A DNA stretch of 64,000 bases, taken from NCBI RefSeq assembly GCF_006715495.1, contig NZ_VFNI01000008.1, positions 43,923 to 107,922 on the forward strand, in the 5' to 3' direction. Positions 28,679 to 37,737 of the stretch are shown here, piece by piece (positions within the stretch are counted from its first letter, which is position 1; each line of letters starts with the position of its first letter). The position numbers were made by a program, and so were the translations under genes. The notes beneath the pieces were generated by a model. It saw nothing but the letters and a program-made list of their open reading frames with translations, made no database searches and was not told where the DNA came from. Source of the DNA: Herbaspirillum sp. SJZ106 (lineage in GTDB: Bacteria; Pseudomonadota; Gammaproteobacteria; Burkholderiales; Burkholderiaceae_D).

Positions 28679-28868
28679 CATTTTTGGCGGCTTTTTTGCT
28701 GTCGTGAGTATTTGTTCAAATTATCGGAAAAGGCAAAACGCTCAAAAAATGCTTTGGAATAGGCCCATTTCCCCCTGAAAGTCCGCTCCCGACGGGCCTG
28801 AAACGGCAAAAAATGCCAAATTCCCGAAAATTCCCCGTCCGCGCCCAGATGTCCACAAAAAGCAGCTC

Positions 28869-29100
28869 TGCCTGTGGATAAAGGTCTGGATAACTTTTTC
28901 ATGGATTGGGGAAAACCGGGAAAGTTATCCAAGGTTATTTTTTTATCCAATAACTGTCCGCCGGCCATACACGCCTTGCCAAGTGTTTATACTTTTCCCA
29001 ACTCCATGATTCTTTTCCGGTAAACCGGGTTATCCACAGAAACGGGCCTGTGTTAACTATTACCTACTATTTATATATATAGACTTATTCAAAAAGACAA
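28869..29100 (+). other. oriC-like module 1: DnaA-box cluster plus AT-rich unwinding element
   Basis: In order, it contains TGTGGATAA (28873-28881, perfect box in reverse), TCTGGATAA (28885-28893), TTATCCAAG (28925-28933), TTATCCAAT (28943-28951) and a perfect TTATCCACA (29030-29038) set in GGTAAACCGGGTTATCCACA. These are followed by TTAACTATTACCTACTATTT (29053-29072) and TATATATATAG. The last part resembles DnaA-trios next to an unwinding element. It lies where the gene-strand pattern switches (dnaA, dnaN, gyrB minus to the left; mnmG, rsmG, parAB plus to the right). No coding sequence is seen. Confidence 0.8.
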
Positions 29101-29248
29101 AAAACCGGAATTCCCGGAAAACCGGCGGCAACCGACGATTCTCTCTATCTCATCTATCTCAAAACCCGTCTTGGATCTGATGCAGACGATGACTTCAAAC
29201 CGCATCAACCCCATGGGTTGTTGAAGGAAGGCACAGGACGCCCTCAGC

Positions 29249-29584
29249 TCATCCCTTCAGGTCGACCGCAAGGGGTACCTCCAGCACCAGGTCGGTTTGC
29301 GCCTGGGCTACGCAAGGAAGGATCCAGCCTTCCTTTTTTTCTTCCTTGCTCAATCCCGGCCATTCGATTTGGTAACTTATCTCGCCTGACTTCAATTGGC
29401 ACATGCAGGTACGGCAGGTTCCATTGCGGCAGGAACTGGGAATCCGGATGAATTGGGCCAGCGCCGATTGCAGCAGCGATAGGCCAGGGCGTTGTTCAAA
29501 ACGCAAGCCGGCAGGTTGGATGTCGATGCAGTAGGGCGTGGCGGGAGGCATAGGGCGGTGGAGTCGATGTTGTTGGCTTGTCAT
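29249..29584 (-). CDS. Small [2Fe-2S] ferredoxin-like protein
   Basis: A 111-residue ferredoxin of the plant/XylT-like fold. The cluster ligands are visible as C-x4-C-x2-C (SSCRNGTCRTCMC, around residues 52-60) and a fourth cysteine in WILPCVA near residue 91. The N-terminal 18 residues are poorly conserved in character, and the ATG at residue 12 (MPPATPYCIDIQ) is an equally good start. It transfers electrons to an unknown partner; no oxygenase or reductase gene adjoins. Its position is remarkable, being the only gene between the two origin modules. It is transcribed leftwards from a region close to the second one. Confidence 0.85.
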   Translation of the reverse strand: MTSQQHRLHRPMPPATPYCIDIQPAGLRFEQRPGLSLLQSALAQFIRIPSSCRNGTCRTCMCQLKSGEISYQIEWPGLSKEEKKEGWILPCVAQAQTDLVLEVPLAVDLKG

Positions 29585-29590
29585 TTCAGG

Positions 29591-29830
29591 CGCCTGTGGA
29601 TAAGTCTTTGCATATCTATTGCGTGAATTGGGAATATCTCGGCAAGTTATCCAAAGGCGAAAATTTATCCAATATTTGTTCCTGCGCTATGCAGAAGCTT
29701 ACCAAGCGTTTATCCCTGACGTAATTTGCTGATTCGATTCAGGTAAACCGGGTTATCCACAGAAAAGTCCTGCGTTAACTATTACTACTATCTTTATATA
29801 TAAACTTTTAATTTAAAAAACAGAAAAGCG
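29591..29830 (+). other. oriC-like module 2: second DnaA-box cluster plus AT-rich unwinding element
   Basis: It repeats the order of module 1: TGTGGATAA (29595-29603), TTATCCAAA (29647-29655), TTATCCAAT (29665-29673), TTATCCCTG (29710-29718), and a perfect TTATCCACA (29753-29761) in GGTAAACCGGGTTATCCACA. Then come TTAACTATTACTACTATCTT (29775-29794) and TATATATAAAC plus A/T tracts. The first-to-last box distance is 158 bp against 157 bp in module 1, and the copies are 722-723 bp apart. Sequence between the boxes is diverged, so the boxes and the trio segment appear to be under constraint. Confidence 0.8.
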
Positions 29831-30006
29831 GAATTGCGGGGATAACCTGAAAAACGTCGCAAAAACCTGTCTGGCAGAAACAAGAATCCAAGAACGACCG
29901 TGCGCTCAACAGGCACCGGAGATGGCATCCAGCGTGCTGGTTCGGCAAGGGGAAGGGATGAAACAGAAACGCCTGCCGGTTCCAGGCCGGCAAGCGATGA
30001 TGAAAC

Positions 30007-30891
30007 TCAGTACTTCCAGATTTCCTGGAGCACCTGGAATGCTGCTTTGATGGCATTTTCGTTCTGGCGTTTCTCCAGTGAAACAAAACGCAGTTCGGTG
30101 GACAGGTCTACCGCGTCGGCGATCACCAGGCCATGGGCATGCGCCTGGCTCAAGGCGATCGATTCCCGCGCCAATGACAGGCCTACCCCCGATTTCACCA
30201 GATCCAGCATCGAAGATTCCTGGTCGACCAGGGCCACGGTGTCCGGTTGCACCTTGTGCTGGGCGAAAACCTTGCTCAACAGCCGGTGATGGGCGGACTC
30301 CGGCGGCGTCCAGATCCAGGGCAGGCGCGAGAGTTCTTTCCAGCCTTTGCCGGAGACCCGGCTTTTCCAGCCGGCCGGGGCGATCACGTTGTAGGTGAAG
30401 GGCGTGAGCGTCATGGCATGGAAACCCTTGCCCGGATCGCCCAGGAAAAATCCGACGTCCAGCCGTCCGTGCCGGATCTCATTCAAGACCGAGCCCGATA
30501 TGTGATGGGACAACTTGGTGGACAGCTGCGGATGGCGTTCGACCAGCAACTTGAGGAAGGCGCCCAGGCGGATGAATTCCGGATCGAGGATGGTGCCGAT
30601 GGCCAGCGAACCGGACAGGCGGTCGGCGCTGGTTTGCAAGGCGCCCGCATGGCGGCGCAGTTCCTGCAGGTCGGCCAGGACGCGTTCGGCCAGTGGCAGC
30701 AATTTGTTGCCTTCCACCGTCAGCACCATGCCGGCGGCGGTGCGGGTAAACAGGGCCAGGCCCAGCTGTTCTTGCAGCGACTTGATCTGCAGGCTGACAG
30801 CGGGTTGGCTGACATGTAGCTTTTCAGCGGCGCGGGTCAGGTTGCCTTCGCGGGCGACGGTGATAAAAGCGCGTAACTGTACGATATCCAT
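30007..30891 (-). CDS. LysR-family transcriptional regulator
   Basis: A 294-residue LysR protein with the CysB/CynR-like N-terminus MDIVQLRAFITVAREGNLTR and helix LHVSQPAVSLQIKSLQEQLG. The effector domain includes LAIGTILDPEFIRLGAFL and GVGLSLARE. It is divergent from the methylmalonate-semialdehyde dehydrogenase gene at 31126. The AT-rich 234 bp between them is a natural place for a LysR-controlled promoter, so this enzyme is the likely target. The effector is unknown. Confidence 0.9.
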   Translation of the reverse strand: MDIVQLRAFITVAREGNLTRAAEKLHVSQPAVSLQIKSLQEQLGLALFTRTAAGMVLTVEGNKLLPLAERVLADLQELRRHAGALQTSADRLSGSLAIGTILDPEFIRLGAFLKLLVERHPQLSTKLSHHISGSVLNEIRHGRLDVGFFLGDPGKGFHAMTLTPFTYNVIAPAGWKSRVSGKGWKELSRLPWIWTPPESAHHRLLSKVFAQHKVQPDTVALVDQESSMLDLVKSGVGLSLARESIALSQAHAHGLVIADAVDLSTELRFVSLEKRQNENAIKAAFQVLQEIWKY

Positions 30892-31125
30892 CGCTAATTA
30901 TTATTAAATTCTTTCTTCATTCATCATTCGGCATGATGTTGAAATGAGAGGTTTATAAGTCGTTCTTATATTGCTGTTGATAATAACTCATTGGATAGGA
31001 TCGAATTGGCGCGATATTCTTCCAACGTCTGCCTAATTGAGCGTTTATCGGCATTTCCATCGCGGGTCATCAGGATTGGGAGACAAATCCGGCCCGATTT
31101 GATATCAATCACCAAAGGAATACTT

Positions 31126-32637
31126 ATGAGCATCCCGCACATCGACCATTTCATCAACGGCAAGCTGACGCAATCGGAAAGCGGCCGCAGCCAGGACGTG
31201 TTCAATCCGGCCACCGGCGATGTGGCGGCCAAGGTGTCGCTGGCGTCGGTGCAGGAAGTCAATGCGGCGGTGGCCGCAGCCAGCGCGGCAGCGCCGGCCT
31301 GGGCCGAGACGGCGCCGTTGAAGCGCGCGCGGGTGCTGTTCAAGTTCAAGGAACTGATCGAGCAAAACCAGGATGCGCTGGCCAAGGCGATTACGCTGGA
31401 ACATGGCAAGGTGTTTTCGGATGCCAAGGGCGAGGTGACCCGCGGGCTGGAAATCGTGGAATTCGCCACCGGCATCCCGCAACTGCTCAAGACCCAGTTC
31501 ACCGACAACATCGGCGGCGGCATCGACAACTGGAACCTGCGCCAGCCGCTGGGCGTGACGGCTGGTATCACGCCGTTCAACTTTCCGGTGATGGTGCCGC
31601 TGTGGATGGCGCCGATCGCCATCGCCACCGGCAACAGCTTCGTGTTGAAGCCTTCCGAGCGCGATCCGTCGCCGTCGCTGATGCTGGCTGAACTGTTCAA
31701 GCGCGCCGGCCTGCCGGACGGCGTGTTCAACGTGGTCCAGGGCGACAAGGTGGCGGTCGATGCGCTGCTGGAGCATCCCGAGGTGCAGGCGGTGTCTTTT
31801 GTCGGTTCGACGCCGATTGCCGAATACATCTATCGCAAGGCGACCGAGCGCGCCGGCACCTTCCCGCTGCGCGCGCAGGCGCTGGGCGGCGCCAAGAACC
31901 ACCTGGTGGTGATGCCCGACGCCAACCTGGAACAGGCGGTCGACGCACTGATCGGCGCGGCCTACGGTTCGGCCGGCGAGCGCTGCATGGCGATCTCGGT
32001 GGCGGTGGCGGTCGGCAGCGTGGCCGACAAGCTGGTGGAGGCGCTGATTCCGCGCGTGAAGGCCCTGAAGGTCAAGAACGGCATGGAGGCCGACGCCGAG
32101 ATGGGACCGCTGGTCACCGCCGCCCACAAGGCCAAGGTCGAGGGCTATATCCAGAGCGGCGTGGATGCCGGCGCCAGGTTGCTGGTGGATGGTCGCGGGC
32201 TGAAGGTGCCGGGCCATGAAAACGGTTTCTTCATCGGCGGCACGCTGTTCGACAACGTAACTACCGACATGAAGATCTACCAGGAAGAAATCTTCGGCCC
32301 GGTGCTGTGCGTGGTGCGGGTGCCGGACTTTGCCGAGGCGGTGAAGCTGATTAATGCGCATGAGTATGGCAATGGTGTGTCACTATTCACCGCCGACGGC
32401 AATACCGCGCATGAATTCTCGCGCCGTATCCAGGTGGGGATGGTCGGCATCAACGTGCCGATCCCGGTGCCGATGGCCTGGCATTCCTTTGGCGGCTGGA
32501 AGCGTTCGCTGTTCGGCGATACCCATGCCTATGGCGAAGAGGGGATCCGTTTCTATACGCGTTACAAGTCGATCATGCAGCGCTGGTCGGCGACCATCGG
32601 CAAGGGGGCGGAATTCACCATGCCGGTGGCGAAGTAA
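31126..32637 (+). CDS. mmsA: CoA-acylating methylmalonate-semialdehyde dehydrogenase
   Basis: A 503-residue aldehyde dehydrogenase of the MmsA/IolA group. It shows [32 protein letters not shown], the NAD-binding [14 protein letters not shown], the catalytic cysteine in [10 protein letters not shown], and the C-terminal [20 protein letters not shown] typical of MmsA. It oxidises (methyl)malonate semialdehyde to propionyl- or acetyl-CoA in valine, beta-alanine or inositol breakdown. The ATG at 31126 has AAAGGAA 8 nt upstream. It is divergent from a LysR gene and followed by a GMC oxidoreductase. No valine-pathway genes adjoin, so its physiological substrate here is open. Confidence 0.92.
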   Translation: MSIPHIDHFINGKLTQSESGRSQDVFNPATGDVAAKVSLASVQEVNAAVAAASAAAPAWAETAPLKRARVLFKFKELIEQNQDALAKAITLEHGKVFSDAKGEVTRGLEIVEFATGIPQLLKTQFTDNIGGGIDNWNLRQPLGVTAGITPFNFPVMVPLWMAPIAIATGNSFVLKPSERDPSPSLMLAELFKRAGLPDGVFNVVQGDKVAVDALLEHPEVQAVSFVGSTPIAEYIYRKATERAGTFPLRAQALGGAKNHLVVMPDANLEQAVDALIGAAYGSAGERCMAISVAVAVGSVADKLVEALIPRVKALKVKNGMEADAEMGPLVTAAHKAKVEGYIQSGVDAGARLLVDGRGLKVPGHENGFFIGGTLFDNVTTDMKIYQEEIFGPVLCVVRVPDFAEAVKLINAHEYGNGVSLFTADGNTAHEFSRRIQVGMVGINVPIPVPMAWHSFGGWKRSLFGDTHAYGEEGIRFYTRYKSIMQRWSATIGKGAEFTMPVAK

Positions 32638-32650
32638 ATTTCTGCAAGAG

Positions 32651-32752
32651 CGTCGTCCTGATGAAGGTCAGGATCCAGTGTCTTTGGCTTTTCACCCCGT
32701 TATCGATGTACGGTAAAAGACGCTGGATCCCGGCTTGCGCCGGGATGACGGG
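32651..32752 (+). repeat. Dispersed intergenic repeat, family A, copy 2
   Basis: It carries GTCCTGATGAAGGTCAGGAT, CCAGTGTCTTT, a diverged middle, GACGCTGGATCCCGGC and CGCCGGGATGACGGGG. The two ends GTCCTGA...GATGAC and CAGTGTC...GACGCTGG are mutually complementary, so the whole unit can fold. It lies just upstream of the GMC oxidoreductase. Confidence 0.8.
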
Positions 32753-32797
32753 GAAAGAGCGACAGTAGACAAGAACGACAATAAAAACGGAGACACC

Positions 32798-34420
32798 ATG
32801 CAATCGGCAGGGCAATACGACTACATCATCATCGGCGCCGGCACAGCCGGCTGCGTGCTGGCCAACCGCCTTTCCAGACAACCCGGCGTGAAGGTGCTGC
32901 TGCTGGAAGCGGGGGCCAAGGACGATTACATCTGGATCCATATCCCGGTCGGCTATCTCTATTGCATCAACAATCCCCGCACCGACTGGATGTTTCGCAC
33001 CGAATCCGATCCCGGGCTGAACGGGCGCAGCCTGATCTACCCGCGCGGCAAGGTGCTGGGAGGCAGTTCCTCGATCAACGGCATGATCTACATGCGCGGG
33101 CAGGCGCGCGACTACGACGCGTGGGCGCGCATGACGGGCGACGACAGCTGGCGCTGGGACAATGTGCTGCCGCTGTTCAGGAAGAGCGAGGATTACTACC
33201 GCGGTAGCGATGAATTCCATGGCGCCGGCGGCGAGTGGCGGGTGGAGAAGCAGCGCCTGCGGTGGGACATCCTCGACGCGTTCCGCGAGGCGGCGGCCGA
33301 GAACGGCATTCCCAAGGTCGACGATTTCAACCGCGGCGACAATGAGGGCTGCGGCTATTTCGACGTGAACCAGAAACGCGGCATCCGCTGGAATGCCTCG
33401 AAGGCGTTTTTGCGGCCGGCGATGAAGAGCGGCAACCTCGACATCATGACCGGCTCGCACGTGAAGAAACTGCGATTCTCTCAAGGTGAGAATGGGCCGG
33501 TCTGCACCGGCGTGGAATTCACCGGGGGCGGCGGCGAGTGGTTCGCCGAAGCGAAGAAGGAAACCATCCTGTCGGCCGGCGCGATCGGATCGCCGCATAT
33601 CCTGCAGTTGTCGGGCATCGGCAACGGCGAACTCCTGCAGCAGCACCAGATCCCGGTGGTGCATGCCTTGCCGGGCGTGGGCGAGAACCTGCAGGACCAT
33701 CTGCAGATCCGCATGGCCTTCAAGGTCAGCGGGGCCAGGACGCTCAATGCGATGGCCTCCACGCTGGTGGGCAAGATGAGGATCGGCCTGGAATACCTGC
33801 TCACGCAAAGCGGGCCGATGTCCATGGCGCCGTCGCAGCTGGGCGCCTTTGCCCGCTCCGATCCGTCGCAGGCCAGCGCCAACCTGGAATACCACGTGCA
33901 GCCGCTGTCGCTGGAAAAGTTCGGCGATCCGCTGCATGCCTTCCCGGCGTTTACCGCCAGCGTGTGCAACTTGCGCCCGACCTCGCGCGGCCATGTGCGG
34001 CTGGCTTCCATCGACCATGCGCTGGCGCCGAAGATCACCACCAATTACCTGTCCACCCCGGAAGACCTGAAGGTCGCGGCCGACTCGCTTAAGCTCACGC
34101 GCCGCATCGCCGCATCGCCGGCGCTGGCCAAGTACATGCCGCAGGAGTTCAAGCCCGGCGTGCACTACCGGACCGAAGAGGATCTCTACCGCGCGGCCGG
34201 CGAAGTGGGCACGACGATTTTCCATCCCGTGGGCACTTGCCGCATGGGGCGCGCCGACGATGCGGCGGCGGTGGTGGACTCGCAATGCCGCGTGCGCGGG
34301 GTGTCGGGACTGATGGTGGCAGACGCATCCGTGATGCCTGCCATCACATCCGGCAATACCAACTCGCCGACGGTGATGATCGCCGAGAAAGTCGCATCAG
34401 CTCTGCTTTCCGGGCGTTGA
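32798..34420 (+). CDS. GMC-family FAD oxidoreductase (choline/alcohol dehydrogenase-like)
   Basis: A 540-residue flavoenzyme. The FAD-binding Rossmann motif is [17 protein letters not shown] near the N-terminus, and GMC signature 1 is [20 protein letters not shown]. Signature 2 is [17 protein letters not shown], and the C-terminal catalytic region has HPVGTCRMG and [12 protein letters not shown]. The ATG at 32798 follows CGGAGA. The family oxidises primary alcohols such as choline, alkanols or polyethylene glycols. Together with the preceding aldehyde dehydrogenase and the following ABC importer it may form an alcohol/acid utilisation pathway, which is inference. Confidence 0.88.
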   Translation: MQSAGQYDYIIIGAGTAGCVLANRLSRQPGVKVLLLEAGAKDDYIWIHIPVGYLYCINNPRTDWMFRTESDPGLNGRSLIYPRGKVLGGSSSINGMIYMRGQARDYDAWARMTGDDSWRWDNVLPLFRKSEDYYRGSDEFHGAGGEWRVEKQRLRWDILDAFREAAAENGIPKVDDFNRGDNEGCGYFDVNQKRGIRWNASKAFLRPAMKSGNLDIMTGSHVKKLRFSQGENGPVCTGVEFTGGGGEWFAEAKKETILSAGAIGSPHILQLSGIGNGELLQQHQIPVVHALPGVGENLQDHLQIRMAFKVSGARTLNAMASTLVGKMRIGLEYLLTQSGPMSMAPSQLGAFARSDPSQASANLEYHVQPLSLEKFGDPLHAFPAFTASVCNLRPTSRGHVRLASIDHALAPKITTNYLSTPEDLKVAADSLKLTRRIAASPALAKYMPQEFKPGVHYRTEEDLYRAAGEVGTTIFHPVGTCRMGRADDAAAVVDSQCRVRGVSGLMVADASVMPAITSGNTNSPTVMIAEKVASALLSGR

Positions 34421-34633
34421 GGCGATATTCTTGGGGCGGTGGCCGATACGGTACTTATACGTATTGTAGGAATGGTACTACTCGGCTACTATGCGCCAAA
34501 TATTAAAAAGAGCTTCTCGATTCGCCAGATAAGAACCGCGGTCCCTCATGCCAAAAGCGTCGGGCGATTTGCAGCAGGGCAGGCCTCGATGACCGGATGA
34601 ACCGGCACGGGCATCAAAGGGAAAGATGAGACT

Positions 34634-35404
34634 ATGACAGACGTCATTCTGGAGACAAGAAACCTGACGAAGGAATTCAAGGGTTTCACGGCGGTAAGCG
34701 CGGTCAATCTGAAAATTGAGCGCGGCCATATTCACGCACTGATCGGCCCCAACGGCGCCGGCAAGACCACCTGCTTCAACCTGCTGACCAAGTTCCTGGT
34801 GCCGACCTCGGGCCAGATCCTGTTCAACGGCAAGGACATCACAGCGGAAGCGCCGGCGCAGATCGCGCGCCAGGGCATCATCCGTTCATTCCAGATTTCA
34901 GCGGTGTTCCCGCACATGAGCGTGCTGGAGAACGTGCGCATCGGCTTGCAGCGCAAGCTCGGCACTTCCTTCCATTTCTGGAAGAACGGCGAGAGCCTCA
35001 AGCAGCTCGACGCGCGCGCCATGGAATTGCTCGACGAGGTCGACCTGACCGATTTCGCGCAGACCACCACCGTGGATTTGCCCTACGGCCGCAAGCGCGC
35101 ATTGGAAATCGCCACCACCCTGGCAATGGAGCCGGAACTGATGCTGCTGGACGAACCGACCCAGGGCATGGGCCATGAAGACGTGGACCGCGTCACCGCG
35201 CTGATCAAGAAAGTGTCGGCCGGGCGCACCATTCTGATGGTGGAGCACAATATGAGCGTGATCGCCGGCATCTGCGACCGCATCAGCGTCTTGCAACGCG
35301 GCGCCGTGCTGGCCGAGGGCAGCTACGCCGAAGTCTCGCGCAACCCGCAGGTGATGGAAGCCTACATGGGCACCGCCGCCACCGAACTGCAGGGAGCGCA
35401 CTGA
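34634..35404 (+). CDS. Branched-chain amino acid-type ABC transporter ATP-binding protein (LivG-like)
   Basis: A 256-residue ATPase with Walker A GPNGAGKTT. The LivG-specific long insertion is present (ARQGIIRSFQISAVFPHMSV), as are Walker B LMLLDEPTQGMGHED and the switch histidine in MVEHNMSVI. The signature is atypical: YGRKRALEIA in place of LSGGQ, a form often seen in LivG proteins of this branch. Its stop overlaps the next gene (TGATG), so the two ATPases are translationally coupled. It works with the permeases at 37738 and 38636 and the binding protein at 36328. Confidence 0.92.
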   Translation: MTDVILETRNLTKEFKGFTAVSAVNLKIERGHIHALIGPNGAGKTTCFNLLTKFLVPTSGQILFNGKDITAEAPAQIARQGIIRSFQISAVFPHMSVLENVRIGLQRKLGTSFHFWKNGESLKQLDARAMELLDEVDLTDFAQTTTVDLPYGRKRALEIATTLAMEPELMLLDEPTQGMGHEDVDRVTALIKKVSAGRTILMVEHNMSVIAGICDRISVLQRGAVLAEGSYAEVSRNPQVMEAYMGTAATELQGAH

Positions 35405-36159
35405 TGTCGACCGCAACCGTGAACTCTCCCGTGAATACCTCCCATTCCAATGCCCCGCTGGCGCTGCAGATCAGCGACCTGCAATCCTGGTACGGCGAAT
35501 CGCACATCCTGCACAACGTCAACCTGAACGTGCGCCAGGGCGAAGTGGTGACGCTGCTGGGCCGCAACGGCGCCGGTCGCACCACCACGCTGCGCTCCAT
35601 CATGGGCCTGGTCGGCACCCGCAAGGGATCGATCAAGATCAACGGCCAGGAAACCATCGGCCTGGCCACGCACAAGATCGCCCACTACGGCGTGGGCTAT
35701 TGCCCGGAAGAGCGCGGCATCTTCTCTTCGCTGTCGGCGGAAGAAAACCTGATGCTGCCGCCGTTCGTCTCCAAGACGGACAAGGGCATGTCGATCGACG
35801 AGATCTACGACATGTTCCCCAACCTGAAGGAGCGCCGCAACAGCCAGGGCACGCGCCTGTCGGGCGGCGAGCAGCAGATGCTGGCGGTGGCGCGCATCCT
35901 GCGCACCGGCGCGCGCCTGCTGCTGCTGGACGAAATCTCGGAAGGCCTGGCGCCGGTCATCGTGCAGGCGTTGGCGCGCATGATCACCACCTTGAAAGCC
36001 AAGGGCTACACCATCGTGATGGTGGAGCAGAACTTCCGCTTCGCGGCGCCGCTGGCCGACCACTTCTATGTGATGGAGCATGGCCAGATCGTCGAGTCGT
36101 TCGAGGCGTCGCAGCTGGAAGCGAAGATGCAGACATTGAACGAATTGCTGGGCGTCTGA
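35404..36159 (+). CDS. Branched-chain amino acid-type ABC transporter ATP-binding protein (LivF-like), Walker A Lys to Arg
   Basis: A 251-residue ATPase with an N-terminal extension of about 20 residues before the nucleotide-binding domain. The P-loop reads GRNGAGRTTT, with Arg59 where the invariant lysine should be. The signature LSGGEQQMLAVAR, Walker B LLLLDEISEGL and switch region MVEQNFRFA are normal. An arginine at this place should weaken ATP hydrolysis, yet the rest of the protein is well preserved. LivG has an intact lysine, so the pair may run on one fully active site. I recall similar GAGRTT forms in other Burkholderiales LivF-like proteins but cannot verify this. Confidence 0.9.
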   Translation: MSTATVNSPVNTSHSNAPLALQISDLQSWYGESHILHNVNLNVRQGEVVTLLGRNGAGRTTTLRSIMGLVGTRKGSIKINGQETIGLATHKIAHYGVGYCPEERGIFSSLSAEENLMLPPFVSKTDKGMSIDEIYDMFPNLKERRNSQGTRLSGGEQQMLAVARILRTGARLLLLDEISEGLAPVIVQALARMITTLKAKGYTIVMVEQNFRFAAPLADHFYVMEHGQIVESFEASQLEAKMQTLNELLGV

Positions 36160-36327
36160 ACGCGCCGTTCGCAAGGCATGCGTCCTGATCCGGGAAGAGC
36201 GGGCTGCAAGAATCATGAAAAGTACTGCCAACAAGTACGTCGCGGGGGAGGCGATCCCTTTCCCGTCCAACATAAAGCTGTCTCGCAGGTCTATCAATTT
36301 AGCGGGCTCAACACTGAGGAGATGAAA

Positions 36328-37536
36328 ATGAAACTTAAGGCAATGGCACTTGCTGTCACCGCTGCAGCCGCAGCGTTTTCGATGGCGCCGGCATCGGCGC
36401 AGATCTCCGGGGACGTGATCAAGATCGGTTTCATCACCGATATTTCCGGCGTGTATTCCGACATCGACGGCCAGGGCGGCGCCGAGGCGATCAAGATGGC
36501 GATCGCCGACATGGGCGGCGCGATCAACGGCAAGAAGGTCGAGCTGCTGGTGGCAGACCACCAGAACAAGGCCGACGTCGCCGCCAGCAAGGCACGCGAA
36601 TGGTTCGACCAGCAGGGCGTGGATGTGCTGATCGGCGGCACCAACTCCGGCACCGCGCTGGCGTCGGCCAAGATTGCTGCCGAGAAGAAGAAGCCCTACA
36701 TCCAGATCGGCGCCGGTTCCGCGCGCCTGACCAACGAAGAATGCTCGCCGTACACCGTGCACTATGCGTACGACACCGTGGCGCTGGCCAAGGGCACCGG
36801 TTCGGCGGTGGTGAAGCAGGGCGGCAAGAGCTGGTTCTTCCTGACCGCCGACTATGCCTTCGGCCATTCGCTGGAATCCGACACCGCCAATGTGGTGAAG
36901 GCATCGGGCGGCACGGTGGTGGGTTCCGTCAAGCACCCGCTGGGCGCATCGGACTTCTCGTCCTTCCTGCTGCAGGCGCAAAGCTCCAAGGCGCAGATCA
37001 TCGGCCTGGCCAATGCCGGCGGCGACTTCATCAATGCGGTCAAGGCCGCCAATGAATTCGGCATCACCAAGACCGCCAAGCTGGCCGGCCTGCTGGTGTT
37101 CATCAACGACGTGCACTCGCTGACGCTGAAGGCAACCGAAGGCCTGTACCTGACCGACAGCTGGTACTGGGACGCCAATGAGGAGACGCGTGCCTTCGCC
37201 AAGCGTTACTTCGCCGTGCGCAAGAAAATGCCGTCCTCGCTGCAAGCCGCCGACTACTCGGCTGCCCTGCAGTACCTGAAGGCGGTCAAGGAAACCGGTA
37301 CCGACGATGCGGACAAGGTCATGGCGCAGCTGCGCAAGACCAAGTTCAACGACATGTACCAGAAGAACGGTTACCTGCGCGCCGACGGCCGCGTGATGCA
37401 CGACATGTACCTGTACCAGGTCAAGGCGCAGTCGGAATCGAAGTATCCGTGGGACTACTACAAGCTGGTGCAAACCATTCCGGCTGAGCAGGCATGGACC
37501 ACCAAGGCCGAGTCCAAGTGCGCGCTGTGGAAGTAA
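36328..37536 (+). CDS. ABC transporter substrate-binding protein (Leu/Ile/Val-binding family)
   Basis: A 402-residue periplasmic protein. The start at 36328 has GAGGAG 6 nt upstream, while the ATG at 36322 abuts that site. The signal peptide MKLKAMALAVTAAAAAFS is cleaved near PASAQ. The mature part opens DVIKIGFITDISGVYSDIDG, the Peripla_BP_6 pattern, and ends with a tail containing one cysteine (KAESKCALWK). The ligand could be an amino acid, amide or small carboxylate. It lies between the ATPase and permease genes. A hairpin directly after it (37609) would let it be made in excess over the permeases. Confidence 0.9.
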   Translation: MKLKAMALAVTAAAAAFSMAPASAQISGDVIKIGFITDISGVYSDIDGQGGAEAIKMAIADMGGAINGKKVELLVADHQNKADVAASKAREWFDQQGVDVLIGGTNSGTALASAKIAAEKKKPYIQIGAGSARLTNEECSPYTVHYAYDTVALAKGTGSAVVKQGGKSWFFLTADYAFGHSLESDTANVVKASGGTVVGSVKHPLGASDFSSFLLQAQSSKAQIIGLANAGGDFINAVKAANEFGITKTAKLAGLLVFINDVHSLTLKATEGLYLTDSWYWDANEETRAFAKRYFAVRKKMPSSLQAADYSAALQYLKAVKETGTDDADKVMAQLRKTKFNDMYQKNGYLRADGRVMHDMYLYQVKAQSESKYPWDYYKLVQTIPAEQAWTTKAESKCALWK

Positions 37537-37608
37537 TGCGCCAGGCGTACCGACTGTATCAACGCTGAAAAGCGGCAGTAAAAGAAGCGGCAGTAAAGGC
37601 AATCCGCG

Positions 37609-37648
37609 AAATCTGTCATTTCTGCTGGCCGGGAATGACAGATTTTTG
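37609..37648 (+). terminator. Intercistronic hairpin between binding-protein and permease genes
   Basis: A 12-bp perfect stem AAATCTGTCATT/AATGACAGATTT followed by TT. Two direct copies of AAGCGGCAGTAAA lie just upstream (37569-37597). A partial terminator here fits the usual excess of binding protein over permease. Confidence 0.75.
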
Positions 37649-37737
37649 CTGTTGGAAGCCGCCCCGGATTGTTTCGGAGGCAGTTTCCACGCAAGCACGC
37701 GATTGCGTTCTTCACCCATCTGGATGAACGGGTTTTT

